Below are positions 1-8,918 of a DNA stretch of 64,000 nucleotides, one piece after another (the stretch's first letter is position 1; every line of letters begins with the position of its first letter). The DNA is taken from positions 1-64,000 of the forward strand of contig JAGBGU010000016.1 in assembly GCA_017935785.1 (NCBI GenBank). Direction: 5' to 3'. The translations under genes and the position numbers were made by a program. Source of the stretch: Bacteroidaceae bacterium. Lineage in GTDB: Bacteria > Bacteroidota > Bacteroidia > Bacteroidales > Bacteroidaceae. The notes under the pieces are model-generated. The model ran no database searches. It was not told the origin of the DNA and was given only the letters and a program-made list of their open reading frames with translations.

Positions 1-697
1 ACAAGATGAGGATAAAGAAAATGTAAGCATCACCTATACCCGCACCCTCAACAACACGGAATGGAACGCGCTGTACCTTCCCTTCGAGATTCCAGTGAGC
101 CAGCTGACGGACAAGTATGAGGTGGCCTATATCAACGCCATCCACTCGTATGATGATGATGACAACGGAGAGATAGACCGCATGTCCATGGAGGTGATCA
201 AGCTGAGAGAGGGAACCCTCCATGCCAACCATCCGTATCTGATAAAGGCCAGGACAACGGCTGCCAAGCAGATGAGCATCACGGTGGAGAATACAACACT
301 CTACAAGGCGGAGAGCAGGACGCTCGACTGCTCATCGGTCTATACCAAGTTCGAGATTACGGGTATCTACGAAAAGATGACAAGCGCCCAGCTTGCCGGC
401 TGCTATGCCCTTTCCGGCGGCTCATGGAAGAACCTTGCATCAGGCTCTTCGCTGAACCCCTTCCGCCTGTATCTGCGTGTGAGCAGCCGCGAAGGCTCTC
501 CCGTAAAACTGTCCGAAGCCGCCATGGCGCGCATCGGCATACATGTGCAGGGCGAAGAGACTGCCACCTCCGTTGAAGAGCGCCTGATGCAGAAACAACA
601 CAAGACCGACGCTGTCTATGACCTGAGCGGCCGCCGCATAACCAACCCCAAGAAGGGACAGACCTATATTGTGAACGGAAAGAAAAGAATGTATTAA
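1..697 (+). CDS. Secreted protein, C-terminal part (start outside window)
   Basis: The reading frame is open from base 2 of the window, so this is the last 231 residues of a longer protein; the GTG at base 95 lies inside the frame and is not the real start. The visible part is beta-rich and contains the phrase LYLPFEIPVS. It ends in a YDLSGRR...GQTYIVNGKK segment. That ending is common at the C-terminus of large secreted or surface proteins of Prevotella and Bacteroides and resembles a short type IX-like sorting tail. No catalytic domain is visible. The product is presumably exported, but its function cannot be told from this fragment. The 43-residue peptide gene that starts 28 bases downstream is probably co-transcribed. 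Confidence 0.75.
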   Translation, partial: QDEDKENVSITYTRTLNNTEWNALYLPFEIPVSQLTDKYEVAYINAIHSYDDDDNGEIDRMSMEVIKLREGTLHANHPYLIKARTTAAKQMSITVENTTLYKAESRTLDCSSVYTKFEITGIYEKMTSAQLAGCYALSGGSWKNLASGSSLNPFRLYLRVSSREGSPVKLSEAAMARIGIHVQGEETATSVEERLMQKQHKTDAVYDLSGRRITNPKKGQTYIVNGKKRMY

Positions 698-724
698 CCG
701 TATAAATGTCAAATCAACAAAAAA

Positions 725-856
725 ATGAAAAAGTTTATGGAAAATGTGTATGAAAGCCCGGAACTTAGTGTGGTAGCATGTCAGATTGAAAAAGGCTTTG
801 CCGCTTCACCCGATTCAGACCATGTGGATATCGGTGGAGAAGGCACTCCCGACTAA
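725..856 (+). CDS. Small peptide, 43 aa, with EKGFAAS motif
   Basis: ATG AAA AAG opens a 43-codon frame ending in TAA. The peptide begins MKKFMENVYESPELSVV, continues CQIEKGFAAS and ends in a polar, acidic, Gly/Pro-containing tail (PDSDHVDIGGEGTPD). Short peptides with a YxSPEL/APxLxVxE core followed by GFAxS occur beside large secreted-protein genes in Prevotella; that statement is from memory and was not searched. There is no membrane segment and only one Cys, inside the core. It sits 28 bases after a secreted-protein gene and just before a good terminator, so it is the last gene of that unit. It could be a precursor peptide whose C-terminal tail is released, or a secreted partner of the upstream protein. 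Confidence 0.6.
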   Translation: MKKFMENVYESPELSVVACQIEKGFAASPDSDHVDIGGEGTPD

Positions 857-876
857 AGAAATCTGACCCGTTATGG

Positions 877-914
877 AAGGGCTGCATCGGTTTTTAATGC
901 CGGTGCGGCCTTTT
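877..914 (+). terminator. Rho-independent terminator after the small peptide
   Basis: A 14-base stem with G-U pairs (AAGGGCTGCATCGG against CCGGTGCGGCCTTT) closes a U-rich loop and is followed by TTTT. It starts 21 bases after the stop of the 43-residue peptide gene. Confidence 0.7.
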
Positions 915-960
915 CCCTTGTCTGCAAAATTCTTTATACGAAAATGGGGCAAAAAGTATC

Positions 961-1026
961 ACTTAAGTGTTTCTCCGGAAACAGTTAAGTGTTTTTCGGG
1001 AAAGACTTAAGTAAAACTCGAGAAAC
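961..1026. repeat. Three tandem 22-bp repeats
   Basis: Units at 961-982, 983-1004 and 1005-1026 each start A(C/G)TTAAGT and continue through a short inverted motif (TCCGGA, TCGGGA, CTCGAG) to AAA(C/G). The period is exactly 22 bases. No gene overlaps them. The remainder of the 857-1113 gap holds only the two hairpins listed. Confidence 0.8.
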
Positions 1027-1054
1027 ATTTGAGCATTTATTTACCTATATGTCA

Positions 1055-1086
1055 GAAATGCTCTCCTTGAGATTAGAGAGCATTTC
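1055..1086 (-). terminator. Strong hairpin downstream of rhamnosidase gene
   Basis: GAAATGCTCTC and GAGAGCATTTC form a perfect 11-bp stem with a 10-base loop. It lies 28 bases past the stop codon of the minus-strand rhamnosidase gene. There is no clear T tract, so it may act as an mRNA 3'-end stabiliser rather than a classical terminator. Confidence 0.5.
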
Positions 1087-1113
1087 CGAATTATGAGTTC
1101 TTAAAATAGGAGT

Positions 1114-3735
1114 TCATTCCGCATAGATGAACTTGTACGTGCCCTGTCCCAATTCTTTTGTACCGATGGGCAGTACAAGGGTGGCTGTGCAGTTTACGGG
1201 TATGGTTACATTTACTGTAGTCTGTCCATTCTTTCTGCGCAGTTCGGAACTTACTTTTCCGTAGGGAGTCTGTTTGCTATAAGAAACAAAGTCCATCTGT
1301 TCGGGCACTTGCGGACGAATGATTATATGACGGTATCCGGGCTGGGTCTCGTCGTACTGCACGCCTGCAAGATTGCGGCTGAACCAGGTGAGTCCGCTTC
1401 CCATCATTGGGTGGTTGCGCGAGTTGCCGCCGTCCCATTGTTCCCACGTTGTGGTGGCACCCTGTGCTATCCAATGGCCGTAGCTTGGGAAATCAGTCTT
1501 GTTCATGGCCTCGTATGCAAGGTCGTTCATTCCATGGCGTGCCAGTGCCTCGAAGAAATATTTGGCTCCGATGAATCCTACGTTTACATGACCCTTTGTA
1601 CCTTCGGCAATTTCCTTGCGAACGGTGTTTATGAGCTGGGCCTGATGTTCGGCGCCCAATCCCATACTCAGCGCAAAGATGTTGTCCCCGTTTGGCCCGC
1701 AACTTTGAGTCTTCTCATCGAAGAACGTGCGGTCAAAGGCCGTGCGAATCTCCTCTGCCATTTGGGCATATTTTACAGCATCCTCTGTATGCCCAAGTGC
1801 TTTTGCTGCACGCGATGTAATGTCGGCACAATGCCAAAGATAAAATGTATGTACAAGAGATTCCTTTGCAATCTTACTATGGTCTGGCGGACACCAGTCA
1901 CCCAAGTTGAGCCAATACATGGGCTCCTTTTGCCCTACACTTGCACGCTGTTGGAACATTACGCCTTGGGGTGTCATCCAGGTGGTCATGTATTGCAGCT
2001 GACGTTTCATGGGTTCGTAACAGCGTTCCAGCAGTCGTTTGTCACCATAGTTCAAATAGAACTCCCACGGCATAACGTTCATGGCTGCTCCCCAAGCGAC
2101 ACCGCCGCCGGCACCGGGCTGCCATGGCGCAGAATTGGGAACATAGCCGTCATTGCGGTTTTGTGCGTCTCGGACGTCACGAATCCATTTGGCATAAAAT
2201 GCCGCTGCATCAAAATGTTCCATTACAATACCACAGGCTCCCTGTCCGTCACCGGTGTAAGGTAAGCGCTCACGATGGGGGCAATCACTTGCGATGGAAC
2301 CGTGCATATTGTCTTTTTGGGAGCGTTTCCAGATGGTGAGTATCTGGTTGAACAAGGGATTTGAACATTCAAATACGGCATTTTCTGCCACATCACTGTT
2401 TACGGCTTCTGCCTGAAGGTTAGACGATGTAAGCTGTTCAATGCCGGAAATGTAGGCTTTTCTGAAGACAAACCATGTAAAGTGGGGTGCATAGCTTTCC
2501 TTACCCGAGCCATTGCATACATAGCGCTGTATCCCCTGAGGCGATTCGCATTCGTAATCGATGCGAATGGTGTCGCCTGCCTTGGCTGTTATGTCTTTAA
2601 GCCGTAGCCATCCGGATATTTCCACACCAAAGTCCACCTCATATCTGCCGTCTTCGCGTCTCTTGAACTCAACAGGCTTCAACACCTCCATAATCTTGTC
2701 TGCCGGTGATGTCATGGCAGACATTTCTCCGGTTGGACCATTAATGGCAACTGCCTGTTCCCATGAACTTTCATCGCATGTTGTTGATGCCCAGTCTGGA
2801 GTCTCGTAACGTGCATCGTATAGCTCACCCTGGAATAGTCCGTTGTAGTGGATGGCCGAATTCTTTACTTTCCAACTATTGTCTGTAGGTGCAACCACTT
2901 CATTTGTTCCGTCTGTATATTCAATGTTTATCTGGCAACGCAGACAAGGGTCGGTAAAGTGGGACGCAATGTGTTTGTCGGGCTTTGCCCATCCGTGACC
3001 CAGCAGCACACCGATGGCGTTGTTGCCACTCTTCAAAAGGTCAGTCACATCATAACTCATGTACAAAACCCGGTATCCCTCGAACTCGTCGTTTAGGGCG
3101 ATAGCGTGTGTGTGCAGGTCGGAACGGTAAGAATAATTTGAAATGTTGGGGACGAGTTCGTCATTGCCCACACGCTTGCCGTTCATGTAAAGTTGATGAA
3201 AACCTAATCCGCAAATGAAGACTTTGGCTTGCTTTACTTTTCTTCCGATGTAAAAAGTGCGTCTAAGCATTGGCGCATTAGTTGTGGTTTTAGCCGGTTT
3301 TATCCATTGCGCCTTCCAATCGGTGGGTTTCAGTAACCCCATTCCCCAGGTAGCCACTTGGCTCCACTTGGATACTTTTCCGTCTTCATCCCAGGTACGG
3401 ACACACCAATAGTAGTCTTTGCCAGACTTCAACGGCTGTCCGAGATATGGAATCAATACGGATTCGGATGATATCTGCTTGTCTGTATCCCACATGTCGA
3501 AGACTCCGGCTTTAGCCTTTGCCTCAGATGTCGCTACGCCTATCTGATATGCAGTCTGACGTTTTCCGCGCTCTTTCTTGTTCATGGCCTCGTTTATCCA
3601 ACTGAAACGCGGCACTGTCTCATCCACCACAGTTGGATTGTGCATGTGCTCCACTCTAAGGTCTGTCACCTTAAGTTGTGCCTTGGCTGCTGTCGTAAAA
3701 AGCAACGCCATGGGAAGCATTAGTGTTTTATTCAT
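1114..3735 (-). CDS. Alpha-L-rhamnosidase, GH78 family
   Basis: The 873-residue protein is a secreted exo-glycosidase predicted to remove terminal alpha-L-rhamnose from plant or bacterial glycans. A signal peptide (MNKTLMLPMALLFTTAAKA) leads into an N-terminal Fn3-like domain (about 25-140), then the beta-sandwich domains and the (alpha/alpha)6 barrel (about 460-790) and a C-terminal beta domain. The family block DCPHRERLPYTGD, which carries the acidic catalytic residues, and the TTWEQWDGG block are both present. Length is typical for GH78. The gene is last in a minus-strand series and sits 28 bases after the ABC ATPase gene, so it may be read through from upstream. No SusC/SusD pair or regulator is adjacent, which is unusual for a Bacteroidales glycan enzyme. 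Confidence 0.9.
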   Translation of the reverse strand: MNKTLMLPMALLFTTAAKAQLKVTDLRVEHMHNPTVVDETVPRFSWINEAMNKKERGKRQTAYQIGVATSEAKAKAGVFDMWDTDKQISSESVLIPYLGQPLKSGKDYYWCVRTWDEDGKVSKWSQVATWGMGLLKPTDWKAQWIKPAKTTTNAPMLRRTFYIGRKVKQAKVFICGLGFHQLYMNGKRVGNDELVPNISNYSYRSDLHTHAIALNDEFEGYRVLYMSYDVTDLLKSGNNAIGVLLGHGWAKPDKHIASHFTDPCLRCQINIEYTDGTNEVVAPTDNSWKVKNSAIHYNGLFQGELYDARYETPDWASTTCDESSWEQAVAINGPTGEMSAMTSPADKIMEVLKPVEFKRREDGRYEVDFGVEISGWLRLKDITAKAGDTIRIDYECESPQGIQRYVCNGSGKESYAPHFTWFVFRKAYISGIEQLTSSNLQAEAVNSDVAENAVFECSNPLFNQILTIWKRSQKDNMHGSIASDCPHRERLPYTGDGQGACGIVMEHFDAAAFYAKWIRDVRDAQNRNDGYVPNSAPWQPGAGGGVAWGAAMNVMPWEFYLNYGDKRLLERCYEPMKRQLQYMTTWMTPQGVMFQQRASVGQKEPMYWLNLGDWCPPDHSKIAKESLVHTFYLWHCADITSRAAKALGHTEDAVKYAQMAEEIRTAFDRTFFDEKTQSCGPNGDNIFALSMGLGAEHQAQLINTVRKEIAEGTKGHVNVGFIGAKYFFEALARHGMNDLAYEAMNKTDFPSYGHWIAQGATTTWEQWDGGNSRNHPMMGSGLTWFSRNLAGVQYDETQPGYRHIIIRPQVPEQMDFVSYSKQTPYGKVSSELRRKNGQTTVNVTIPVNCTATLVLPIGTKELGQGTYKFIYAE

Positions 3736-3763
3736 GAGATTATATTTTTTGAATGATTACGTT

Positions 3764-4471
3764 TTAATCGCAAATCTTGAAATAGTTTTCCAACTCTTCC
3801 TGCGCCTTGCCGTCCGAGTTGTCTATGTCTCGTATAATTACACCGTTTTCCAGCAATGCTATGCGCGGACTGATATCTACGGTGTGCTGCAGGTTATGGC
3901 TGCTGACCAATATGGTTGCGCCTGTTTCATGATTATATTCAAGAATCAGATTCTTGATGGCGCTTTGGCTGCTGGGGTCAAGGAAATTGAAGGGCTCGTC
4001 AAGAATAAGAATCTGTGGGCGAAGCAGCATGGCAGCCACAATGCCTACTTTCTGTTTGTTGCCGGCAGAAAGGTTACGAATCAGTTTGTTCTGTCCAATT
4101 AATTCGCCAGCCATAAAATGTTCGAACTTTTGCAGAAAAGCATTATATTCATCTTCTGCGATACCCGAGATTCGCGCAACAAATTGCAAGTATTCATCTG
4201 GTGTAAGATAATCAATCAGGAAGGAATCGTCTATAAACGCACCTGTCCAACTTTTCCATTCTTCTGTTTTGGAAACGTCAGTGCTATTCATCAGCACACG
4301 ACCTTCATCGGCCTTTATCAAGTCGAGCATCAGACGGAAAAGCGTACTCTTTCCGGCTCCGTTATTTCCAACAAGACCAAGAATCTGGCCGGAAGGTATT
4401 TCAAATTGATTTATATTTACAGCAGTCTTTTCGCCGAAGTTTTTGCGGAGGTTTTCAATAGTAATATTCAT
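3764..4471 (-). CDS. ABC transporter ATP-binding protein
   Basis: The 235-residue ATPase subunit carries Walker A (GLVGNNGAGKST, about 32-43), the signature LSAGNKQKVG, Walker B LILDEP and a switch His in SSHNLQH. The start context and length fit a stand-alone ATPase of the CcmA/NatA type. The DUF5687 membrane protein gene ends 19 bases upstream on the same strand and is its likely permease. Substrate and direction are unknown; export is usual for this type. Confidence 0.9.
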   Translation of the reverse strand: MNITIENLRKNFGEKTAVNINQFEIPSGQILGLVGNNGAGKSTLFRLMLDLIKADEGRVLMNSTDVSKTEEWKSWTGAFIDDSFLIDYLTPDEYLQFVARISGIAEDEYNAFLQKFEHFMAGELIGQNKLIRNLSAGNKQKVGIVAAMLLRPQILILDEPFNFLDPSSQSAIKNLILEYNHETGATILVSSHNLQHTVDISPRIALLENGVIIRDIDNSDGKAQEELENYFKICD

Positions 4472-4490
4472 AATGAGAAAGAATTTATGA

Positions 4491-5984
4491 TTAGGAATTG
4501 CGGCTTGCTCTATATCCTTCCATATTGATATATCTGCGATTCATGAAGCGTACATAGATGTTGCGGAGCCATATCTTGTGGGTAACAATGCCAGTAAGGC
4601 CGAGAACAATCATAGGGACATAGCCCCATACTGGTCCCATAATCCATACGCAGATTTTTTCCAAACCGATGGGGAGGAACAGTACTACCATGGATACAAT
4701 CTGTTGTGTGGCGTTACCTTGTTTTCCCGTTACCTTTTGATTAAGCGGCAATGTATTGTTATTATATACGGCAAGCTGGAACACTCCGGGATAAATGACA
4801 CCTATGGTAAAAAGGAAATAGGCAACGTTCATCCAAATTGAGATTTTTCCGATAATGGTAAGCGGAATGACGAGCATGAGCGGAATGAGCATCATGGCCG
4901 AATTGAAATAGAATTTGGCGCGAAGCAGTTCGTAAATACTTTCTCGCCGGCTCATCAGTCCGTCAATGTAATTTCCTTCATAGCACATTATCGTAATCAA
5001 TGTCATCGTACCTAATCCCACATAGTCGTAAAGCAGGATAAAGCTCTTCATGAATTCGCCGTCGTAAATATCGGTGAAATAAAGCATTGCACTTAATAGC
5101 GTCATCAGGCCAAGCAGAATGAAAAACGACATTCTTACCTGTTTGTTACGCAATCGGAGTTTGATTTCGAGTTTAAGGTATTCCCCCATTGCACCATAAC
5201 GGTTGAAGTACGACATCTTGCTCGCATGCTTTATCTCTTCTTTTTTTGCCACCTCGTTGTAAGTCATACTGCCTTGCAGGATAAAGTTGGCATAATACCC
5301 CAAACCAATTATTACTGCTGTTGCAAGATAGGGCAGGGGATTGCCCAGTGCAAACTGGTACATGAACTCGGTGCATGGCATATCCAGACAATTTTTTTCG
5401 GGCAGGAGTATGAGCAAAATGAGACCTCCGTGTACAAGGATCGGAATCAGTAACCATGCAAGATGTCGCATACAGAGAGCACGCACAAAGAGATAAAAAA
5501 AGCCGTTAGCAATGCAAAGCATCCACCAACCCATCAACCAGCCTACGAAACTCCACCAACCGAGCAACGGCATAACGGCAAGAAGTCCGAAGGGAACAAG
5601 AAAGAACCACCAGAACATGTTTCCTAAGCTAAAGCCAGAACGCGTCAGATAGACATGCATGAGAAACTTTCTGCTTATGGGGAGCAGGCGGTAAGGTTTA
5701 ACAGTCTGTGCCGGTGTTTCCTGCATGGTGAACCTTGTCCAGAAATCTACAAAGAGAAGCCATAGAAAATAGCCGTCCAAAATATGGAAAGATGCCACTC
5801 CGTTATATTCCTCTCTTAATCCTAACGGCATTACAACACCCATCAGTATGAGTATTGCAGCATAATACAGAATCATGAACCAGCCGAGAAATTTCATGAA
5901 GCGGTTCTTCTCGAACATGGGATGTCTTTCATCACGCAAATTGTCGTTCTTGCGCAAAAGTTTATAGAGTTGCCATTTGTTCAT
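4491..5984 (-). CDS. DUF5687 family membrane protein (ABC permease)
   Basis: The 497-residue polytopic inner-membrane protein has roughly ten to twelve hydrophobic segments, for example FMKFLGWFMILYYAAILILM near residue 30 and WMLCIANGFFYLFVRAL near 150. The layout (cytoplasmic N-terminus beginning MNKWQLYKLLRKN) matches DUF5687 proteins of Bacteroidetes. These are encoded beside an ABC ATPase, as here, and are thought to be its membrane half. It lies between trxB (24 bases) and the ATPase gene (19 bases). What it transports is not known. Confidence 0.8.
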   Translation of the reverse strand: MNKWQLYKLLRKNDNLRDERHPMFEKNRFMKFLGWFMILYYAAILILMGVVMPLGLREEYNGVASFHILDGYFLWLLFVDFWTRFTMQETPAQTVKPYRLLPISRKFLMHVYLTRSGFSLGNMFWWFFLVPFGLLAVMPLLGWWSFVGWLMGWWMLCIANGFFYLFVRALCMRHLAWLLIPILVHGGLILLILLPEKNCLDMPCTEFMYQFALGNPLPYLATAVIIGLGYYANFILQGSMTYNEVAKKEEIKHASKMSYFNRYGAMGEYLKLEIKLRLRNKQVRMSFFILLGLMTLLSAMLYFTDIYDGEFMKSFILLYDYVGLGTMTLITIMCYEGNYIDGLMSRRESIYELLRAKFYFNSAMMLIPLMLVIPLTIIGKISIWMNVAYFLFTIGVIYPGVFQLAVYNNNTLPLNQKVTGKQGNATQQIVSMVVLFLPIGLEKICVWIMGPVWGYVPMIVLGLTGIVTHKIWLRNIYVRFMNRRYINMEGYRASRNS

Positions 5985-6008
5985 GACACAAGGAATTCGG
6001 GTATTGGA

Positions 6009-6944
6009 TTATTTTAATGAACTCAGATACTTCTCGGCTTCCATTGCAGCCTTTGCTCCGCTGCCTGCCGCAATTATCGCCTGACGATAATGAGGGTCAG
6101 CCACGTCACCTGCGGCATAAATTCCGGGGATGGATGTGCAGGGTGAGCCGTCTTTGGTCTTAATATAGCCTATTTCGTCTGTTTCTATCCATGGCTTGAA
6201 CACATCACTGTTGGGACGGTGACCTATGGCAAGGAAGAATCCGTCAATTGGCAGGTCGTACTGCTTTTCTCCCGGTTCGCCTTTCTTATATACAACATGT
6301 GCACCTTCCACACCATTCTCGCCATACAGTCCGAGCGTGTTTGTCTCAAGCAACACGTCAATCTTATCGTTGTTAAGTACACGTTCCTGCATTATCTGAC
6401 TTGCGCGCAGATACGGTTTGCGCACTATCAGATACACTTTGTTAGCCAAACCGGAAAGATAATGCGCCTCCTCGCATGCAGTATCTCCACCACCTACAAC
6501 CGCTACCACCTTCTTGCGGTAGAAGAAACCGTCGCAAGTGGCGCAAGCGCTTACGCCCATTCCCATATATTTCTGCTCATCGGGCAGACCAAGGTACTTG
6601 GCACTGGCACCGGTTGCTATAATCACACTATCTGCGATAATTTCTGTGTCGTCATCAAGCCAAAGACGATACGGAGCACTTGAGAAATCTGCACGTTCTA
6701 CGGCAGACATTATAAATTTGCATCCGAAACGCTCTGCTTGTGAACGCATATTTTCCATCAATTCATTGGCATCAATTCCATCGGGAAATCCGGGAAAGTT
6801 TTCCACTTCGGTGGTTGTGGTAAGCTGTCCGCCCGGCTGCATACCCTCTATCAATACCGGAGATAAGTTGGCTCTTCCAGCATATATTGCTGCCGTATAT
6901 CCGGCTGGTCCGCTTCCAATAATCAATAATTTAATCTTTTCCAT
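6009..6944 (-). CDS. trxB: Thioredoxin reductase
   Basis: This 311-residue flavoenzyme reduces thioredoxin with NADPH in the cytoplasm. FAD-binding GSGPAGYTAAIYAGRA is at the N-terminus, the redox-active CATC pair lies near residue 136, the NADPH-binding GGGDTACEEA follows, and the C-terminal FAD contact GIYAAGDV is present. Length is standard for the low-molecular-weight bacterial enzyme. Five bases separate its ATG from the upstream lolA stop, so the two are co-transcribed. Confidence 0.95.
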   Translation of the reverse strand: MEKIKLLIIGSGPAGYTAAIYAGRANLSPVLIEGMQPGGQLTTTTEVENFPGFPDGIDANELMENMRSQAERFGCKFIMSAVERADFSSAPYRLWLDDDTEIIADSVIIATGASAKYLGLPDEQKYMGMGVSACATCDGFFYRKKVVAVVGGGDTACEEAHYLSGLANKVYLIVRKPYLRASQIMQERVLNNDKIDVLLETNTLGLYGENGVEGAHVVYKKGEPGEKQYDLPIDGFFLAIGHRPNSDVFKPWIETDEIGYIKTKDGSPCTSIPGIYAAGDVADPHYRQAIIAAGSGAKAAMEAEKYLSSLK

Positions 6945-6949
6945 AACAT

Positions 6950-7579
6950 TTATCTTAAGTCTATGATTTCATAATCGGGATATTCCTCTTTCTTGAATGT
7001 AAAGTCAGATTCTGAGAACTGTAGTCCCCCCTGTATGGTTTCCAGACTAATGCGGTTCCAGACATTTCCTTGGCGGACTCGTATACAATACAATGTATAG
7101 TCAGACTTTCTTACATCAACATAAATCTCCTGTAAACTCATGCTTTTCTTCTTGGCTGTCAGATGTACTTCGTACACATCATGACCGCGTAGCTTGTTGT
7201 CCTTCACTCTAATGTCGTATCCGTTCTTATAAAGCGAGAGAAACGAATAGGGATGTACAGATTGAATCTCTTCAATAGTAGGATTCGTAATGTTTACCTC
7301 TTTATTATCGGGGACAAGCGTCCATTGTGTGGTTCCGTTATACCATGTTACAAGCTCGGGCGTATTCAGATAATATTTCATGCCTTGTAAGCTCATCTGC
7401 CCTTCCATCCGTCCCTGTTCTTCATTTCCTTTGAATGCAGTAGCCTTGAATTTTACGCATACATCGCCATACTTTTCGATGCGTTTGGCTGCTTCATCCA
7501 AAATTTTCATACCGTCATTCTTCGCACTTAGTGTCAGACATAAAAAAGACACCAGTAAAAACAAATAATTCTTCTTCAT
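6950..7579 (-). CDS. LolA-like outer-membrane lipoprotein carrier
   Basis: The 209-residue protein has a signal peptide (MKKNYLFLLVSFLCLTLSA) followed by an incomplete beta-barrel of the LolA/LolB type, with alternating hydrophobic strands such as VCVKFKATAF and MKYYLNTPELVTWYNG. LolA collects lipoproteins at the inner membrane and carries them across the periplasm. FtsK, LolA and TrxB genes commonly cluster in Bacteroidales, which supports the call. Here a sialidase gene separates it from ftsK. Confidence 0.8.
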   Translation of the reverse strand: MKKNYLFLLVSFLCLTLSAKNDGMKILDEAAKRIEKYGDVCVKFKATAFKGNEEQGRMEGQMSLQGMKYYLNTPELVTWYNGTTQWTLVPDNKEVNITNPTIEEIQSVHPYSFLSLYKNGYDIRVKDNKLRGHDVYEVHLTAKKKSMSLQEIYVDVRKSDYTLYCIRVRQGNVWNRISLETIQGGLQFSESDFTFKKEEYPDYEIIDLR

Positions 7580-7592
7580 GTTACTTTAGTTT

Positions 7593-8894
7593 TTATTTGA
7601 CATTCTTTACATCTATTTTATATGCTCCATTGGTTATGCCTTCAATGGAATACTTTTGGTATTTGATGGTGTAACCGCCACCCCATGAAGAGCAGTACGT
7701 CTCTTCTTCAAACAGGAATCCGATAGTGTTATCTGCCTGAAGTGTCATTGTTGAATATGCGCTGGGTAAAGCGCTGGCCTGTATGCTGCCATTCCAATCT
7801 TTGGCAAAATTAGCCGGTGTGTCGTAAGCTGACTTGTCGCCTAATTCTTTATAATATATACCGACATTAGTACGGCCGGGACCAAAGGGAACACTTTGTA
7901 AAACAAGATTGGTCTGTTTTTTGTCTGATATTCTTATTACCGGCAATACCAGAATTTCCCCGTTGCAAGCGTTGCTTTTTGCGGTTGTTCCGTTGTTTTC
8001 TGCACCCGAGAATGCTTGTTTCCCCCATTTTCCGGTAGCTTTCTCTTTGTTCTCAAATTCAAATATGTTGAAAAGTCTGCCGCCTCCGCATCTGCTGCTA
8101 ATGACAATGCGGCCGTCAGGAAGTTCTTCCACCTTAGGCTCGTCTCCATTAATAATAGGTACATCATCCTTTTCGCCCAAAACATTCCAATTATTGCCGA
8201 AATCATCGCTATATAACACGTAATTCAGGCGTTCACCGTTTACATCGGTAACCAAGTTTGAACAATACAGACGGTAGTATTTATCTACTTTTGTATACCG
8301 GCTTTGGTGGATTTTTCCTGATCCGATGAACATAGCTCTTACGGGACCTCGCTTACAGTTGTCGAACATTCCATATATGTTTTCTGCGATGTCCTTAGGC
8401 TCACTCCACGTTTGCCCGTTGTCCTCACTGTGCATAATGGCAATGCCCTGATGCTTCTCGCGAGTTCCTGCAGGGAAAGACACGTTGCCGGCGCAACTCA
8501 GAAGAAACACTTTAGAACTGTTCTTATCCGCTATGATACACGGGTCACCAAAACCTGTGTGAAAGGCATCCAAGGCGCGTCCTTTACCTTTTACTATGGT
8601 AAAATGGGGCTGCCATGTATGTCCGTTGTCCTTACTGATACGCGCCCTTAAGTCGATACGTCCGTCTCCTGTCCCTGCAAAACCGATGTCCATTCGGCAA
8701 TAACGATAGTCGGCCACTGCAATCAAGTCGCCGTTGGAGGCTGTTGTAATGGCAGGAATACGATAAGGAATATCTGTTTCGAGGCGAGTGGGGAAGACAT
8801 CATGCTCCTCCATTACCTGTTGCGCTTGTACAAAGCAGGCATAACCGCTCATCAGTATGGCTGAAAGGATAATTCGGCTGCTAAAATGTGTCAT
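7593..8894 (-). CDS. Exo-alpha-sialidase, GH33
   Basis: The 433-residue secreted sialidase removes terminal sialic acids from host glycans. A signal peptide ends near QAQQ. The RIP motif appears as YRIPAI near residue 43 and provides the first Arg of the triad. Asp-boxes follow in order: SKDNGHTW, SEDNGQTW and SDDFGNNW. ELPDGRIVISSR carries the catalytic Glu region and a further Arg. It is a single catalytic domain without a carbohydrate-binding module. It is squeezed between ftsK (24 bases) and lolA (13 bases) with no room for its own promoter, so it depends on the housekeeping unit for transcription. Confidence 0.92.
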   Translation of the reverse strand: MTHFSSRIILSAILMSGYACFVQAQQVMEEHDVFPTRLETDIPYRIPAITTASNGDLIAVADYRYCRMDIGFAGTGDGRIDLRARISKDNGHTWQPHFTIVKGKGRALDAFHTGFGDPCIIADKNSSKVFLLSCAGNVSFPAGTREKHQGIAIMHSEDNGQTWSEPKDIAENIYGMFDNCKRGPVRAMFIGSGKIHQSRYTKVDKYYRLYCSNLVTDVNGERLNYVLYSDDFGNNWNVLGEKDDVPIINGDEPKVEELPDGRIVISSRCGGGRLFNIFEFENKEKATGKWGKQAFSGAENNGTTAKSNACNGEILVLPVIRISDKKQTNLVLQSVPFGPGRTNVGIYYKELGDKSAYDTPANFAKDWNGSIQASALPSAYSTMTLQADNTIGFLFEEETYCSSWGGGYTIKYQKYSIEGITNGAYKIDVKNVK

Positions 8895-8918
8895 TGTCTA
8901 TATATTAAGGATTTATAC

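Noticed and set aside
961-1026. Possible mini CRISPR array
   Set aside because: The three units are directly adjacent with no spacers, and no cas gene is present.
1309-2265. 318-codon open frame on the plus strand
   Set aside because: It is entirely antisense to the rhamnosidase gene, which has a signal peptide and GH78 motifs; the antisense protein is Cys/His-rich without domains.
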